Shown one piece after another: positions 1 through 5,577 of a stretch of DNA of 6,849 bases. A program made the position numbers and the translations under genes. The first letter of the stretch is position 1, and each line of letters begins with the position of its first letter. The DNA is taken from assembly GCA_002898935.1 (NCBI GenBank), contig BEII01000094.1, forward strand, positions 1 through 6,849. The letters run 5' to 3'. The notes under the pieces are model-generated. The model was not told where the DNA came from. It saw only the letters and a program-made list of their open reading frames with translations, and did not search any database. This DNA comes from a bacterium HR32 (GTDB lineage Bacteria > Sysuimicrobiota > Sysuimicrobiia > Sysuimicrobiales > Sysuimicrobiaceae).

Positions 1-28
1 CCACCGGGATCCACGGCATCCTACCACA

Positions 29-1828
29 TCAGAACGGGTGGCCGAAGTACAGCCACGTCTGCGTCTGTCCGGCCGGCCCGATGGCGTAGTCGATCCGGAT
101 CGGCCCGATGGGCGAGTTCACCAGTACCCCCACCCCGTAGCTGAACTGCACCGTGTCCACGAACCCGAAGCCGGACGCGGAGACCCCTCCCGCGTCCGCG
201 AACACCACCGCGGAGATGTCCCGCAGGTCGGGGAACAGGGCCGACAGGGGCATCCGGTACTCCAGGCTGGCCACCAGGGCGCTGTTGCCGCGGAAGGCCA
301 GGGTCGGTAGACCCCGCACGCTGTTCTGGCCTCCCAGGGTGTACTGCTCCTGGATGGGCAGGAGCCCAGAGGACGCCGAAGCGCGTACCCGGCCCACGAG
401 ACTGCCTTCGCCCAGGGGGAAGTAGTGCACGTACTCCGCCTGGTACTTGAAGAACTCGAAGTCCGCCCCGAGCAGGCGGAAGCCGTACTCCACCGACGCG
501 GAGGTCCGCAGCCCCCGCCGCGGGTTTCGCGGGTCGTCCCGCAGGTCGTAGAAGCCCTCCAGGCGCAGGGCGTGCACCAGCCCGGGGGTCAGGGGGACCG
601 GGGAGGTCCCCTGCACCACGGTGAAGTTGGTGCGCTCCGTGCGCAGGGTCAGCGCCCCGGTGAGCTCGTTGGACAGCCGTCGGGACAACACGCCCGAGCC
701 CCCCTCCAGGGCCATGAAGTACTGGACGCCCAACGTCACGTCGTTCACCAGCTGGTTGGTGTCGTGCAGCTCCAGGGCCAGGGTCTGGCCGCGGCCGCCG
801 AACCAGGGGTCGCGGTACTGGATCACCAGGTTCTCCGCGGGCTGGGCGCTCAGCAGGGTGTTGGTGATGCCGCCCACCAGCGAGCTCACGTTCCGCTGGT
901 AGGACAACACCAGCGTCCGACCCATGCCGTGCAGGTTCCGCTCGGTGAACTGCGCGCTCCCGAGGATGCCCTGCTGCGGGCTGTAGCCCAGTCCGAATCC
1001 GAACTCCCGGCTGGAACGCTCCTGGAACTCCACCACCAGCAGCACCTTGTCGGGGTCACTGCCGGGTTGCGGCTGCGCCCGCACGTTCTCGAACAAGCCC
1101 GTGTCGAACAGCTCCTGCAGGTCCCGGTTCACCCGCTGGAGGTTGAACACTTCGCCCTGCCGGACGGTGATCAGTCGCCGAACGAACTCCGGCCGCGTGC
1201 GGGCCAGCCCGCGCAGCTCCACCCGCTCCAGCACCCCCTCCCGCACCACCAGCCGCAGGGTCCCGTCCTCCGCCATCTCCACGTCCGCCACCCGCACGAG
1301 CACGTAACCCCGGTCCTGGTACAGCTTCTCCATGGCGCGGGCGCCGGCCCGCAGGTCCACGGTGTTCAGCACCCCGCCTTCCCGCACCCCGAGGGCCGCG
1401 CGCAGTTCGTCCGTGGGGACCACGGTGTTGCCCGTGATCTCCACGCGGCGCACCACAGGGTTCTCCACCACGATGAAGATGAGCTGGGCCCCCTCCTCCG
1501 TGGTCTGCACCCGGACCACCACGTCCGCGAACAGGCCCGTGGCGAGAATCTGTTCCACGTCCTGCCGCACGCGGTCGGAGTCCAGCAGCTCGCCGGCCCG
1601 GGAGCCGATGGCGCCGTAGACGACTTCCGGCGAGACGTTCTGAGTGCCCCGCACCACGATGTCGCGGATGCGCACCGGCGGCTGTGGGGTCGGGGACGGC
1701 GTGGCTGCAGGTGTGGGGGAGGGGGAAGGGGTTGGGGTCGGAGCAGGCTGCGCGCCGCCCACCCCTGACCACACGTTGGCCACGCACAGCGCTACGAGGA
1801 ACCACGCACAAGCCCGAAGGACCGTCAC
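29..1828 (-). CDS. Omp85-family outer membrane assembly protein (BamA/TamA-like)
   Basis: This 599-residue protein belongs to the Omp85 family, whose members insert beta-barrel proteins into the outer membrane or help export across it. Residues 1-26 form a signal peptide (hydrophobic 8-20, likely cleavage after GGA). Residues 28-51 are a Pro/Thr/Ser-rich linker with 12 prolines. Three POTRA domains follow at about 52-124, 125-199 and 200-270, each with the V-x-x-I/V-x-I/V-x-G opening and a LF/LY-x-x-G helix-strand motif. Residues 274-599 form the barrel, with the typical DDPRNPRRG motif (430-438), a VRGL (504-507) in place of the usual VRGF/VRGY, and an aromatic end, YFGHPF, fitting the C-terminal barrel-sorting signal. 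Three POTRAs and this length match E. coli TamA (577 residues) better than BamA (five POTRAs, about 810), and the tamB neighbour agrees. However, many phyla have a single Omp85 that serves both roles, so I give no symbol. It is the fourth gene of the apparent operon. Confidence 0.93.
   Translation of the reverse strand: MTVLRACAWFLVALCVANVWSGVGGAQPAPTPTPSPSPTPAATPSPTPQPPVRIRDIVVRGTQNVSPEVVYGAIGSRAGELLDSDRVRQDVEQILATGLFADVVVRVQTTEEGAQLIFIVVENPVVRRVEITGNTVVPTDELRAALGVREGGVLNTVDLRAGARAMEKLYQDRGYVLVRVADVEMAEDGTLRLVVREGVLERVELRGLARTRPEFVRRLITVRQGEVFNLQRVNRDLQELFDTGLFENVRAQPQPGSDPDKVLLVVEFQERSSREFGFGLGYSPQQGILGSAQFTERNLHGMGRTLVLSYQRNVSSLVGGITNTLLSAQPAENLVIQYRDPWFGGRGQTLALELHDTNQLVNDVTLGVQYFMALEGGSGVLSRRLSNELTGALTLRTERTNFTVVQGTSPVPLTPGLVHALRLEGFYDLRDDPRNPRRGLRTSASVEYGFRLLGADFEFFKYQAEYVHYFPLGEGSLVGRVRASASSGLLPIQEQYTLGGQNSVRGLPTLAFRGNSALVASLEYRMPLSALFPDLRDISAVVFADAGGVSASGFGFVDTVQFSYGVGVLVNSPIGPIRIDYAIGPAGQTQTWLYFGHPF
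1676..1747 (-). repeat. Low-complexity Pro/Thr/Ser-coding tract
   Basis: This stretch encodes residues 28-51 of the Omp85 protein, mostly alternating Pro with Thr or Ser. On the plus strand it appears as G-rich runs. It would form an extended, flexible periplasmic tether between the cleaved signal peptide and the first POTRA domain. Such tracts vary easily in length by slippage. Confidence 0.7.
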
Positions 1829-1833
1829 GCAAA

Positions 1834-1840
1834 CCTCCTC
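1834..1840 (-). promoter_or_regulatory. Ribosome binding site deciding the Omp85 gene start
   Basis: The coding strand reads GAGGAGG, five bases before GTG 1826-1828. This places the start there rather than at the far upstream in-frame ATG at 1976-1978. That longer form would add 50 Arg-rich residues in front of the signal peptide and overlap the preceding gene. Confidence 0.85.
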
Positions 1841-1910
1841 GTTTCCTGCACGCGAACCCGCACCGCGGCTGCGGAACCCTACTGGCCTGGGCCGCCTGCT
1901 CTCCCCCGCC

Positions 1911-2405
1911 TCAGGGCGGCGGCAGCGCGTCCTCCGGCCACAGGGCCGGGCCCGGGGTCGGGGCTCCCACGTCCTCAAACAGCCGGTGGAGCCAGACGGT
2001 CTCGTCGTGCACGGCCGGTGCCGCCCACGGCCGCGCGGTCAGGGTCTCCCGCGCGGGTGCCACAAGCCCCAGGAGCGCACCGGGCACGTAGCCCAGGGAC
2101 ACCGTGGCCGCCGCGGCCTGAGAGGGCACGCGGTCTTCGACAGAGCCTCCGGGCCAGCGCACCCCGGCCCCGAGCACGGTGGCCGCCGCCAGTGCCGCGG
2201 CCACCACGGCCACGGTCCGGGAACGCCGCCACCGATTCGGCAAGGGTTCGGCCTCGGCCAGCCGGAGGGCCAACCGGACCTCGGCTTCGGCCAGGGACAG
2301 GTGCGCCAGCGTGCGGCCTCTTTCTCCTCGCCGCCAGTCGTGCGCGGCACGGGCCAACCAGCCCTGGGCTCCTTCGATGTGCGAAGCGACCCGTCCTCCG
2401 GGCAC
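1911..2405 (-). CDS. Unrecognised small single-pass membrane protein
   Basis: I do not recognise this 164-residue product. Residues 8-52 look like two amphipathic helices rich in Ala, Leu, Arg and Glu, including WLARAAHDWRRGE and AEAEVRLALRLAEAE. A basic stretch, NRWRRSR (57-63), precedes a hydrophobic segment at about 64-82 that should cross the membrane once. Basic residues before it suggest a cytoplasmic N-terminus and an extracytoplasmic C-terminal part of about 80 residues with no visible motif. The stop is TGA. The other long minus-strand frame here (2484 to 1975) is Arg/Gly-rich and looks like a shadow. The order sigma factor then small membrane protein with a cytoplasmic helical head is what a membrane-bound anti-sigma factor would look like. 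However, no zinc-finger anti-sigma motif (HxxxCxxC) or other recognised anti-sigma domain is present, so that is only a hypothesis. An envelope-assembly accessory protein is equally possible. Confidence 0.7.
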   Translation of the reverse strand: MPGGRVASHIEGAQGWLARAAHDWRRGERGRTLAHLSLAEAEVRLALRLAEAEPLPNRWRRSRTVAVVAAALAAATVLGAGVRWPGGSVEDRVPSQAAAATVSLGYVPGALLGLVAPARETLTARPWAAPAVHDETVWLHRLFEDVGAPTPGPALWPEDALPPP

Positions 2406-2411
2406 CCGACT

Positions 2412-2415
2412 CTCC
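2412..2415 (-). promoter_or_regulatory. Likely ribosome binding site of the small membrane protein gene
   Basis: The coding strand reads CGGAGAGTCGG immediately before GTG 2403-2405, so a GGAG core sits six bases from the start. It is moderate in strength. There is no other start codon in this frame between here and the sigma factor stop, which supports the choice. Confidence 0.5.
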
Positions 2416-2443
2416 GCGGGTCCTTCCCTGCCGCTTGCACGGT

Positions 2444-2457
2444 CCCCGGTACCGGGG
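2444..2457. repeat. Perfect 14-bp palindrome in the gap after the sigma factor gene
   Basis: CCCCGGTACCGGGG is identical to its own reverse complement and has no spacer. It directly abuts the hairpin at 2458-2478 and lies 38 bases upstream of the next start codon. It could be an operator for a dimeric regulator or a chance product of GC-rich sequence. No function is shown. Confidence 0.5.
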
Positions 2458-2478
2458 GCGGGCCCGACCTCGGCCCGC
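2458..2478 (-). repeat. GC-only hairpin just after the sigma factor stop
   Basis: GCGGGCC at 2458-2464 is the exact reverse complement of GGCCCGC at 2472-2478, giving a seven-pair stem of only G-C pairs with a seven-base loop. It begins six bases after the sigma factor TAA. No U-run follows, so it is not a typical intrinsic terminator. It could stabilise or attenuate the message. Confidence 0.55.
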
Positions 2479-2484
2479 GCACAC

Positions 2485-3162
2485 TTAGTATCCGGGGACG
2501 TGGGACCCCTTCACCCGGCCCCGGTCGGTGGGGCCGTCGGCCGGAGCGTCCGCCACCCGCTGCCGAAGGCGCGCCAGGGCCTGCTGGTGGAGCCTGTACA
2601 GGTGCGAAAGGCTCACCCCGAGACGGCGTGCAGCCAGCGCGGGCCGGACCTGGCCGAAGTAGAAGACCTGCAGCACCGCGCGCTCCCGCTGCGGCAGCTG
2701 TTGGGCCTCCGCCCGGAGCCGCTCCGCGAGGACGGCGTCCTCCACCGCACCCAGCGCCTCCTCCGCGCTGGTGTCCTCCAGCCGGGCAAGGGTGGAAGAG
2801 GGAGCGTCTGAGGTCTCCGCCTCCAGGGAGCCCGCCAACACCCGTTCCTTGCGCAACGCGTTGAGCACCGAGCCGCGGATGCGGTGGGTGGCGTAGGTGG
2901 AGAACCGGAACCCCCGGTCGGGCTCGAAGCGTTCCACCGCCTCGATGAGCCCCACGGTGCCCTCCTGGATCATGTCCATGAGCACCGCGGGGGGTAGGCG
3001 CAGGCCCATCACGATCTTGAACACCAGGGGCTGGTACGCCTCGATGAGGCGCGCCCGCGCCCGGCGATCCCCGGCCCGCTTGTACCGCTCCCAAAGCCTC
3101 CGCTCCTCCGCAGGCTTCAAGGTCTGTACCCGCCGCAGCTCCCGCACGTACTCGTCGAACAC
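2485..3162 (-). CDS. Sigma-70 family RNA polymerase sigma factor (regions 1.2, 2 and 4)
   Basis: This 225-residue protein directs RNA polymerase to a set of promoters. Residues 1-38 resemble sigma region 1.2, with a pattern of Leu-rich helix, acidic EER and GDRRARARLIE. Residues 39-107 are region 2. The segment from DMIQEG (63-68) through GLIEAVERFEP and GFRFSTYATHRIRG (84-97) is the conserved core-binding and -10 recognition signature; HRIRG in place of WWIR is more like FliA/SigF/SigB-type factors than the housekeeping one. Residues 153-203 are region 4: LPQRERAVLQVFYFG followed by a helix-turn-helix whose recognition helix lies near 184-200. Only about 45 acidic, Ser/Thr-containing residues separate regions 2 and 4, so region 3 appears to be missing. 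The GTG start is fixed by a strong ribosome binding site. The gene starts 18 bases after the tamB stop, which points to co-transcription. Its target promoters cannot be told from this window. The family is certain; the subgroup is uncertain. Confidence 0.95.
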   Translation of the reverse strand: MFDEYVRELRRVQTLKPAEERRLWERYKRAGDRRARARLIEAYQPLVFKIVMGLRLPPAVLMDMIQEGTVGLIEAVERFEPDRGFRFSTYATHRIRGSVLNALRKERVLAGSLEAETSDAPSSTLARLEDTSAEEALGAVEDAVLAERLRAEAQQLPQRERAVLQVFYFGQVRPALAARRLGVSLSHLYRLHQQALARLRQRVADAPADGPTDRGRVKGSHVPGY

Positions 3163-3169
3163 CGAGCTG

Positions 3170-3178
3170 CCCCTCCTC
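3170..3178 (-). promoter_or_regulatory. Ribosome binding site of the sigma factor gene
   Basis: The coding strand reads GAGGAGGGG, with the AGGAGG core ending nine bases before a GTG start at 3160-3162. It lies just after the TGA stop of the tamB-like gene. This supports both the GTG start and translation from one shared message. Confidence 0.8.
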
Positions 3179-3180
3179 GG

Positions 3181-5574
3181 TCACCAGGTGAAGCTCGCCC
3201 GCAAGAGGACCATCCACACGCCCAGGGTGTCGTGGCTGAACACCAGCGCGTAGTGCCGCGCAAACCGGTACTCCAGGGCCCACAGGAACCGGGTCTGGGT
3301 GTCGAAGACTGTGGTGAGCGTGAGGTACAGGTTCTCCACCAGGAAGCGTCCGAGCCGCAGCCGCAGCGGCTGCTCGAAGTCGTACTCGATCCTGAGCTCC
3401 GAAAGGCCCAGCAGCTGACGCAGCCGGACCTCGAACTCACCCAGCAGGAAGCGGGCCAGCTGCTGACGCAGCAGCGCCTCCACGTCGCCCGCCAGCGCCT
3501 GCTGGATGCCCGCCTGGGCTGCCAGCAGCTGGACGATCCGCTCGTGGGGCAGCTCAGGGTCGCTGGAGAGGCTCACCTGCATCTGCCCGGGAGTCCCGGC
3601 CACGTGGACGAACACCGTGACGTCCGCCACCCGGGTGCGGGCGCGCGCGCTCACGAGGGGCTCCACGCCGCGGAACTCCTGGAAGACCGCGGTGCCCTCC
3701 TCCACCACGAAGGTGGTGCCGAAGGCACGGTACTCGCCCCCCCCCGTCACGATCCCCGACAGCGCGGGCCGGGCTGCCGTGCCGCCCACGTGTACGGCCC
3801 CGCTCACCGCGAGCCGCACAGGACCCGCCACTACGTGCAGTCCCTCGCCGGCCCGCACGTCCACGTCCAGCGCTACGGGGAAACCTCCCTGCCCTCCCCC
3901 TGCCCCAGGCGGGGGTACCGCCACGACCAGGTCACCCGCGGACAGCCCGAGGCGGCCAGAAACCTCCGCCCGCTGTAGCGTCCCCCGCAGGACCAGGCGG
4001 CCGTCCACCTGTCCCCGGAAGTACGGGGGGACCTCCAAGCGCGCCCGGGACGCAGACACCTCCAACGCGTAGCGCTGCGGCCGTAGGTTCTCAAAGGTCG
4101 CCTCGCCCACCGCCTCCACCACACCGCCGCCCACCTCGGCGCGGAAGCGGCGCAGCCGCGCCCGCTCCTGGTCGAACGTGAGGTCCACGGACACACCCTC
4201 CAGCGCGGGCCCCAGGCCGGCGAGCTGCACGCGCCCTCCCTCCGCCCTCACGAAGCCTTCGAGCACGGGTGCGGCCACGGTCCCTCCCACGCGCACGCGG
4301 GCCTCAAACGGCCCCTGCGCGGACCGGACGGCAGGCAACAGAAGGTCCAGGATCCCGAGGTCGGCCCGGTCCGTGGACACCTCCAACTCCACAGGCCTCG
4401 CCGGGTCTGGGCTGAAGCTCCGGGGGTCCAAGGGGAGTCGGCCGCGCGCCCGCAGGCGGTGCCCGGCCTCCTCCACCAGCATCTGCTCCAGCTCCAGGTA
4501 GCCGGAGCGGTAGAAGGCCTGCGCGGTCAGACGGTCCACGCCGCCTTCGCCCACCCCCAAGCCCCGCGCCTCCAGCGCAAGACCCACCGTGGGGTCCTGC
4601 AGGGTGCCGCTGAACTGCACGGTGAAGTCCACGGCCCCCGAAAGCCGCGGACGGAGGCGCAGAGCTTGGCGCAGCGCTTCCGCCTCCAGGCCCACGCCGC
4701 CCACCTCCACCTCGCTCTGGCCCCGCAGATCCACAAACCCCTGGGCGCGGATCCTTCCCTGCTGTGCCACGAGCTCCATCTCGCGCAGCTCCACGCGTCC
4801 GTCCTCCAGAGCGAGCCGTCCGGAGCCGGAGGGGATCGGGTACCGTTGGTACCGGCCGTCTACTAAGGAAACGTCCAAGTCGGCCCTGGGGTTCGAGAGG
4901 GGTCCAGTCAGCCGCAGCCGTCCGGACAGCCGGCCGTCCGCGTCCAGGAAGACGCCGGCCACGGCCAGCAGGGTCTGCACCTGCGCGTCGCGGAGGTCCA
5001 GCGCGAGGTCCGCGGTGGGCGTGGGATGCAGCTCGAGACGCCCCTCCAGGGTGTAGGCGGACCGGCCGAGCTCCAACTGCACCGGCTCGGCCACGAGGGC
5101 CCCCTCCGTCCAAACCACCCGGCCGCTAACGTGATCGAACCGCTGTCCGTTGACCCGTACGCGGGCACCGTCTACCTCCACCTCCACCCGGGGCTGTTGG
5201 ACCGTGCCCGTCACCTCGCCCCGGAGCCGGACGTTCCCCGCGAGCCGCAGGTACGGGTTCCGCAGCGCCGCGAGCTCCTCGAGAACTAGCGGGTCTACCT
5301 CGCCTTGCAGCCGCAGCAGGCCCCGGCGATCCACCGTGCCCTGGGCGCGGAGCCGTAAGGCGTCGGAGTGTACTTGAATTTCCTGGAGCTCGAGCAGCTC
5401 GGGGGTCCACGCGAACCGGGCCTGTGCTCCGTCCACCGCAAGCGAGCCTGCGCGCCCCTGCAGGACGGCGGCCCGCCCGGTGATCTGGGGGTGGCGGGTG
5501 GTGCCGTGTACGTCCAGCCCTCCGTGGACCTCGCCCGTCACGGGGAGGTCAACGCCTGCGAGGGTCAGCAACCT
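3181..5574 (-). CDS. tamB: TamB-like protein, downstream part with C-terminal TamB domain
   Basis: This segment continues the same reading frame after the TAG and ends with TGA at 3181-3183. It holds about 797 residues. The first available start, TTG at 5569-5571, has AGAGG directly touching it, so it lacks a properly spaced ribosome binding site. The N-terminal two thirds are AsmA/TamB-type modules (around residues 10, 110, 210, 310, 420, 520 and 590, counted from the TTG). The last roughly 250 residues match the TamB C-terminal (DUF490-type) domain: a conserved SSDPELPHERIVQLLA segment at 669-684, a helical stretch, then amphipathic strands including LEYRFARHYAL (766-776) and an aromatic C-terminus. 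In known TamB proteins this end contacts the Omp85 barrel protein. A Gly/Pro-rich stretch at 553-563 and a coding-strand G9 run at 3737-3745 are local oddities. Adding the upstream segment gives over 1,220 visible residues, comparable to E. coli TamB (about 1,260) even with the N-terminus missing. Confidence 0.88.
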   Translation of the reverse strand, partial: RLLTLAGVDLPVTGEVHGGLDVHGTTRHPQITGRAAVLQGRAGSLAVDGAQARFAWTPELLELQEIQVHSDALRLRAQGTVDRRGLLRLQGEVDPLVLEELAALRNPYLRLAGNVRLRGEVTGTVQQPRVEVEVDGARVRVNGQRFDHVSGRVVWTEGALVAEPVQLELGRSAYTLEGRLELHPTPTADLALDLRDAQVQTLLAVAGVFLDADGRLSGRLRLTGPLSNPRADLDVSLVDGRYQRYPIPSGSGRLALEDGRVELREMELVAQQGRIRAQGFVDLRGQSEVEVGGVGLEAEALRQALRLRPRLSGAVDFTVQFSGTLQDPTVGLALEARGLGVGEGGVDRLTAQAFYRSGYLELEQMLVEEAGHRLRARGRLPLDPRSFSPDPARPVELEVSTDRADLGILDLLLPAVRSAQGPFEARVRVGGTVAAPVLEGFVRAEGGRVQLAGLGPALEGVSVDLTFDQERARLRRFRAEVGGGVVEAVGEATFENLRPQRYALEVSASRARLEVPPYFRGQVDGRLVLRGTLQRAEVSGRLGLSAGDLVVAVPPPGAGGGQGGFPVALDVDVRAGEGLHVVAGPVRLAVSGAVHVGGTAARPALSGIVTGGGEYRAFGTTFVVEEGTAVFQEFRGVEPLVSARARTRVADVTVFVHVAGTPGQMQVSLSSDPELPHERIVQLLAAQAGIQQALAGDVEALLRQQLARFLLGEFEVRLRQLLGLSELRIEYDFEQPLRLRLGRFLVENLYLTLTTVFDTQTRFLWALEYRFARHYALVFSHDTLGVWMVLLRASFTW
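3737..3745 (-). repeat. Homopolymer of nine G on the coding strand of tamB
   Basis: Nine C in a row on the plus strand read as G9 in the coding strand, spanning the codons for Thr609 to Gly612 of the downstream segment. The reading frame is intact at this length. A change of one base would shift the frame and remove the roughly 185 C-terminal residues that carry the TamB domain. Confidence 0.8.
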
Positions 5575-5577
5575 CTA
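5575..5577 (-). other. In-frame amber (TAG) codon inside the tamB-like gene
   Basis: The plus strand reads CTA here, which is TAG on the coding strand. Both flanking segments are in the same frame, so no base has been gained or lost. The residues around it read GARA-stop-RLLTLAGVDLP. Aligned by eye to another module of the same protein (residues 195-208 of the downstream segment, DAQVQTLLAVAGVFL), the stop falls on a Gln encoded by CAG, one transition away from TAG. In a module of the upstream segment (VEDLLRAAG, residues 315-323) it falls on a Glu. The other complete genes here end in TGA or TAA. A nonsense mutation, a base error, programmed readthrough and reassigned TAG are all possible. 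A simple mutation or sequence error is the most economical explanation. Confidence 0.85.

Noticed and set aside
1..28. Start of a further minus-strand gene at ATG 17-19
   Set aside because: Only six codons are visible, the GGTAGG upstream touches the start codon, and other frames are equally open. This is too little to call a gene.
425..1768. Long plus-strand open frame of 447 codons opposite the Omp85 gene
   Set aside because: Its composition (His, Gln, Arg, Pro and Gly repeats) has no domain pattern, and it lies fully antisense to a clear Omp85 gene. High GC content makes such empty frames common.
1770..1790. Possible lipoprotein signal (Cys15) in the Omp85 N-terminus
   Set aside because: The residues before the Cys are VAL, and a lipobox needs a small residue (Gly, Ala or Ser) directly before the Cys. 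A signal peptidase I site after GGA fits better.
1858..1874. Five-pair hairpin in the gap upstream of the Omp85 gene
   Set aside because: The stem is short, has a seven-base loop and no U-run. It is expected by chance in such GC-rich DNA.
1829..1978. Extended N-terminus of the Omp85 protein starting at the ATG at 1978
   Set aside because: The added 50 residues are Arg-rich, would precede the signal peptide and overlap the upstream gene. A strong ribosome binding site points to GTG 1828.
1975..2484. Alternative minus-strand frame of 169 codons overlapping the small membrane protein gene
   Set aside because: The product is mostly Arg, Gly, Ala and Pro with no plausible fold. The overlapping frame has a membrane segment, normal composition and a ribosome binding site.
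5535..5560. TTGACC resembling a -35 promoter box within tamB
   Set aside because: There is no matching -10 box at the right distance, and it lies inside conserved coding sequence.
5569..5571. Independent start (TTG) for a second TamB gene after the TAG
   Set aside because: AGAGG directly touches the TTG with no spacing, the start would fall inside a repeat module, and the protein continues the module of the upstream segment. Reinitiation at a low level cannot be excluded.
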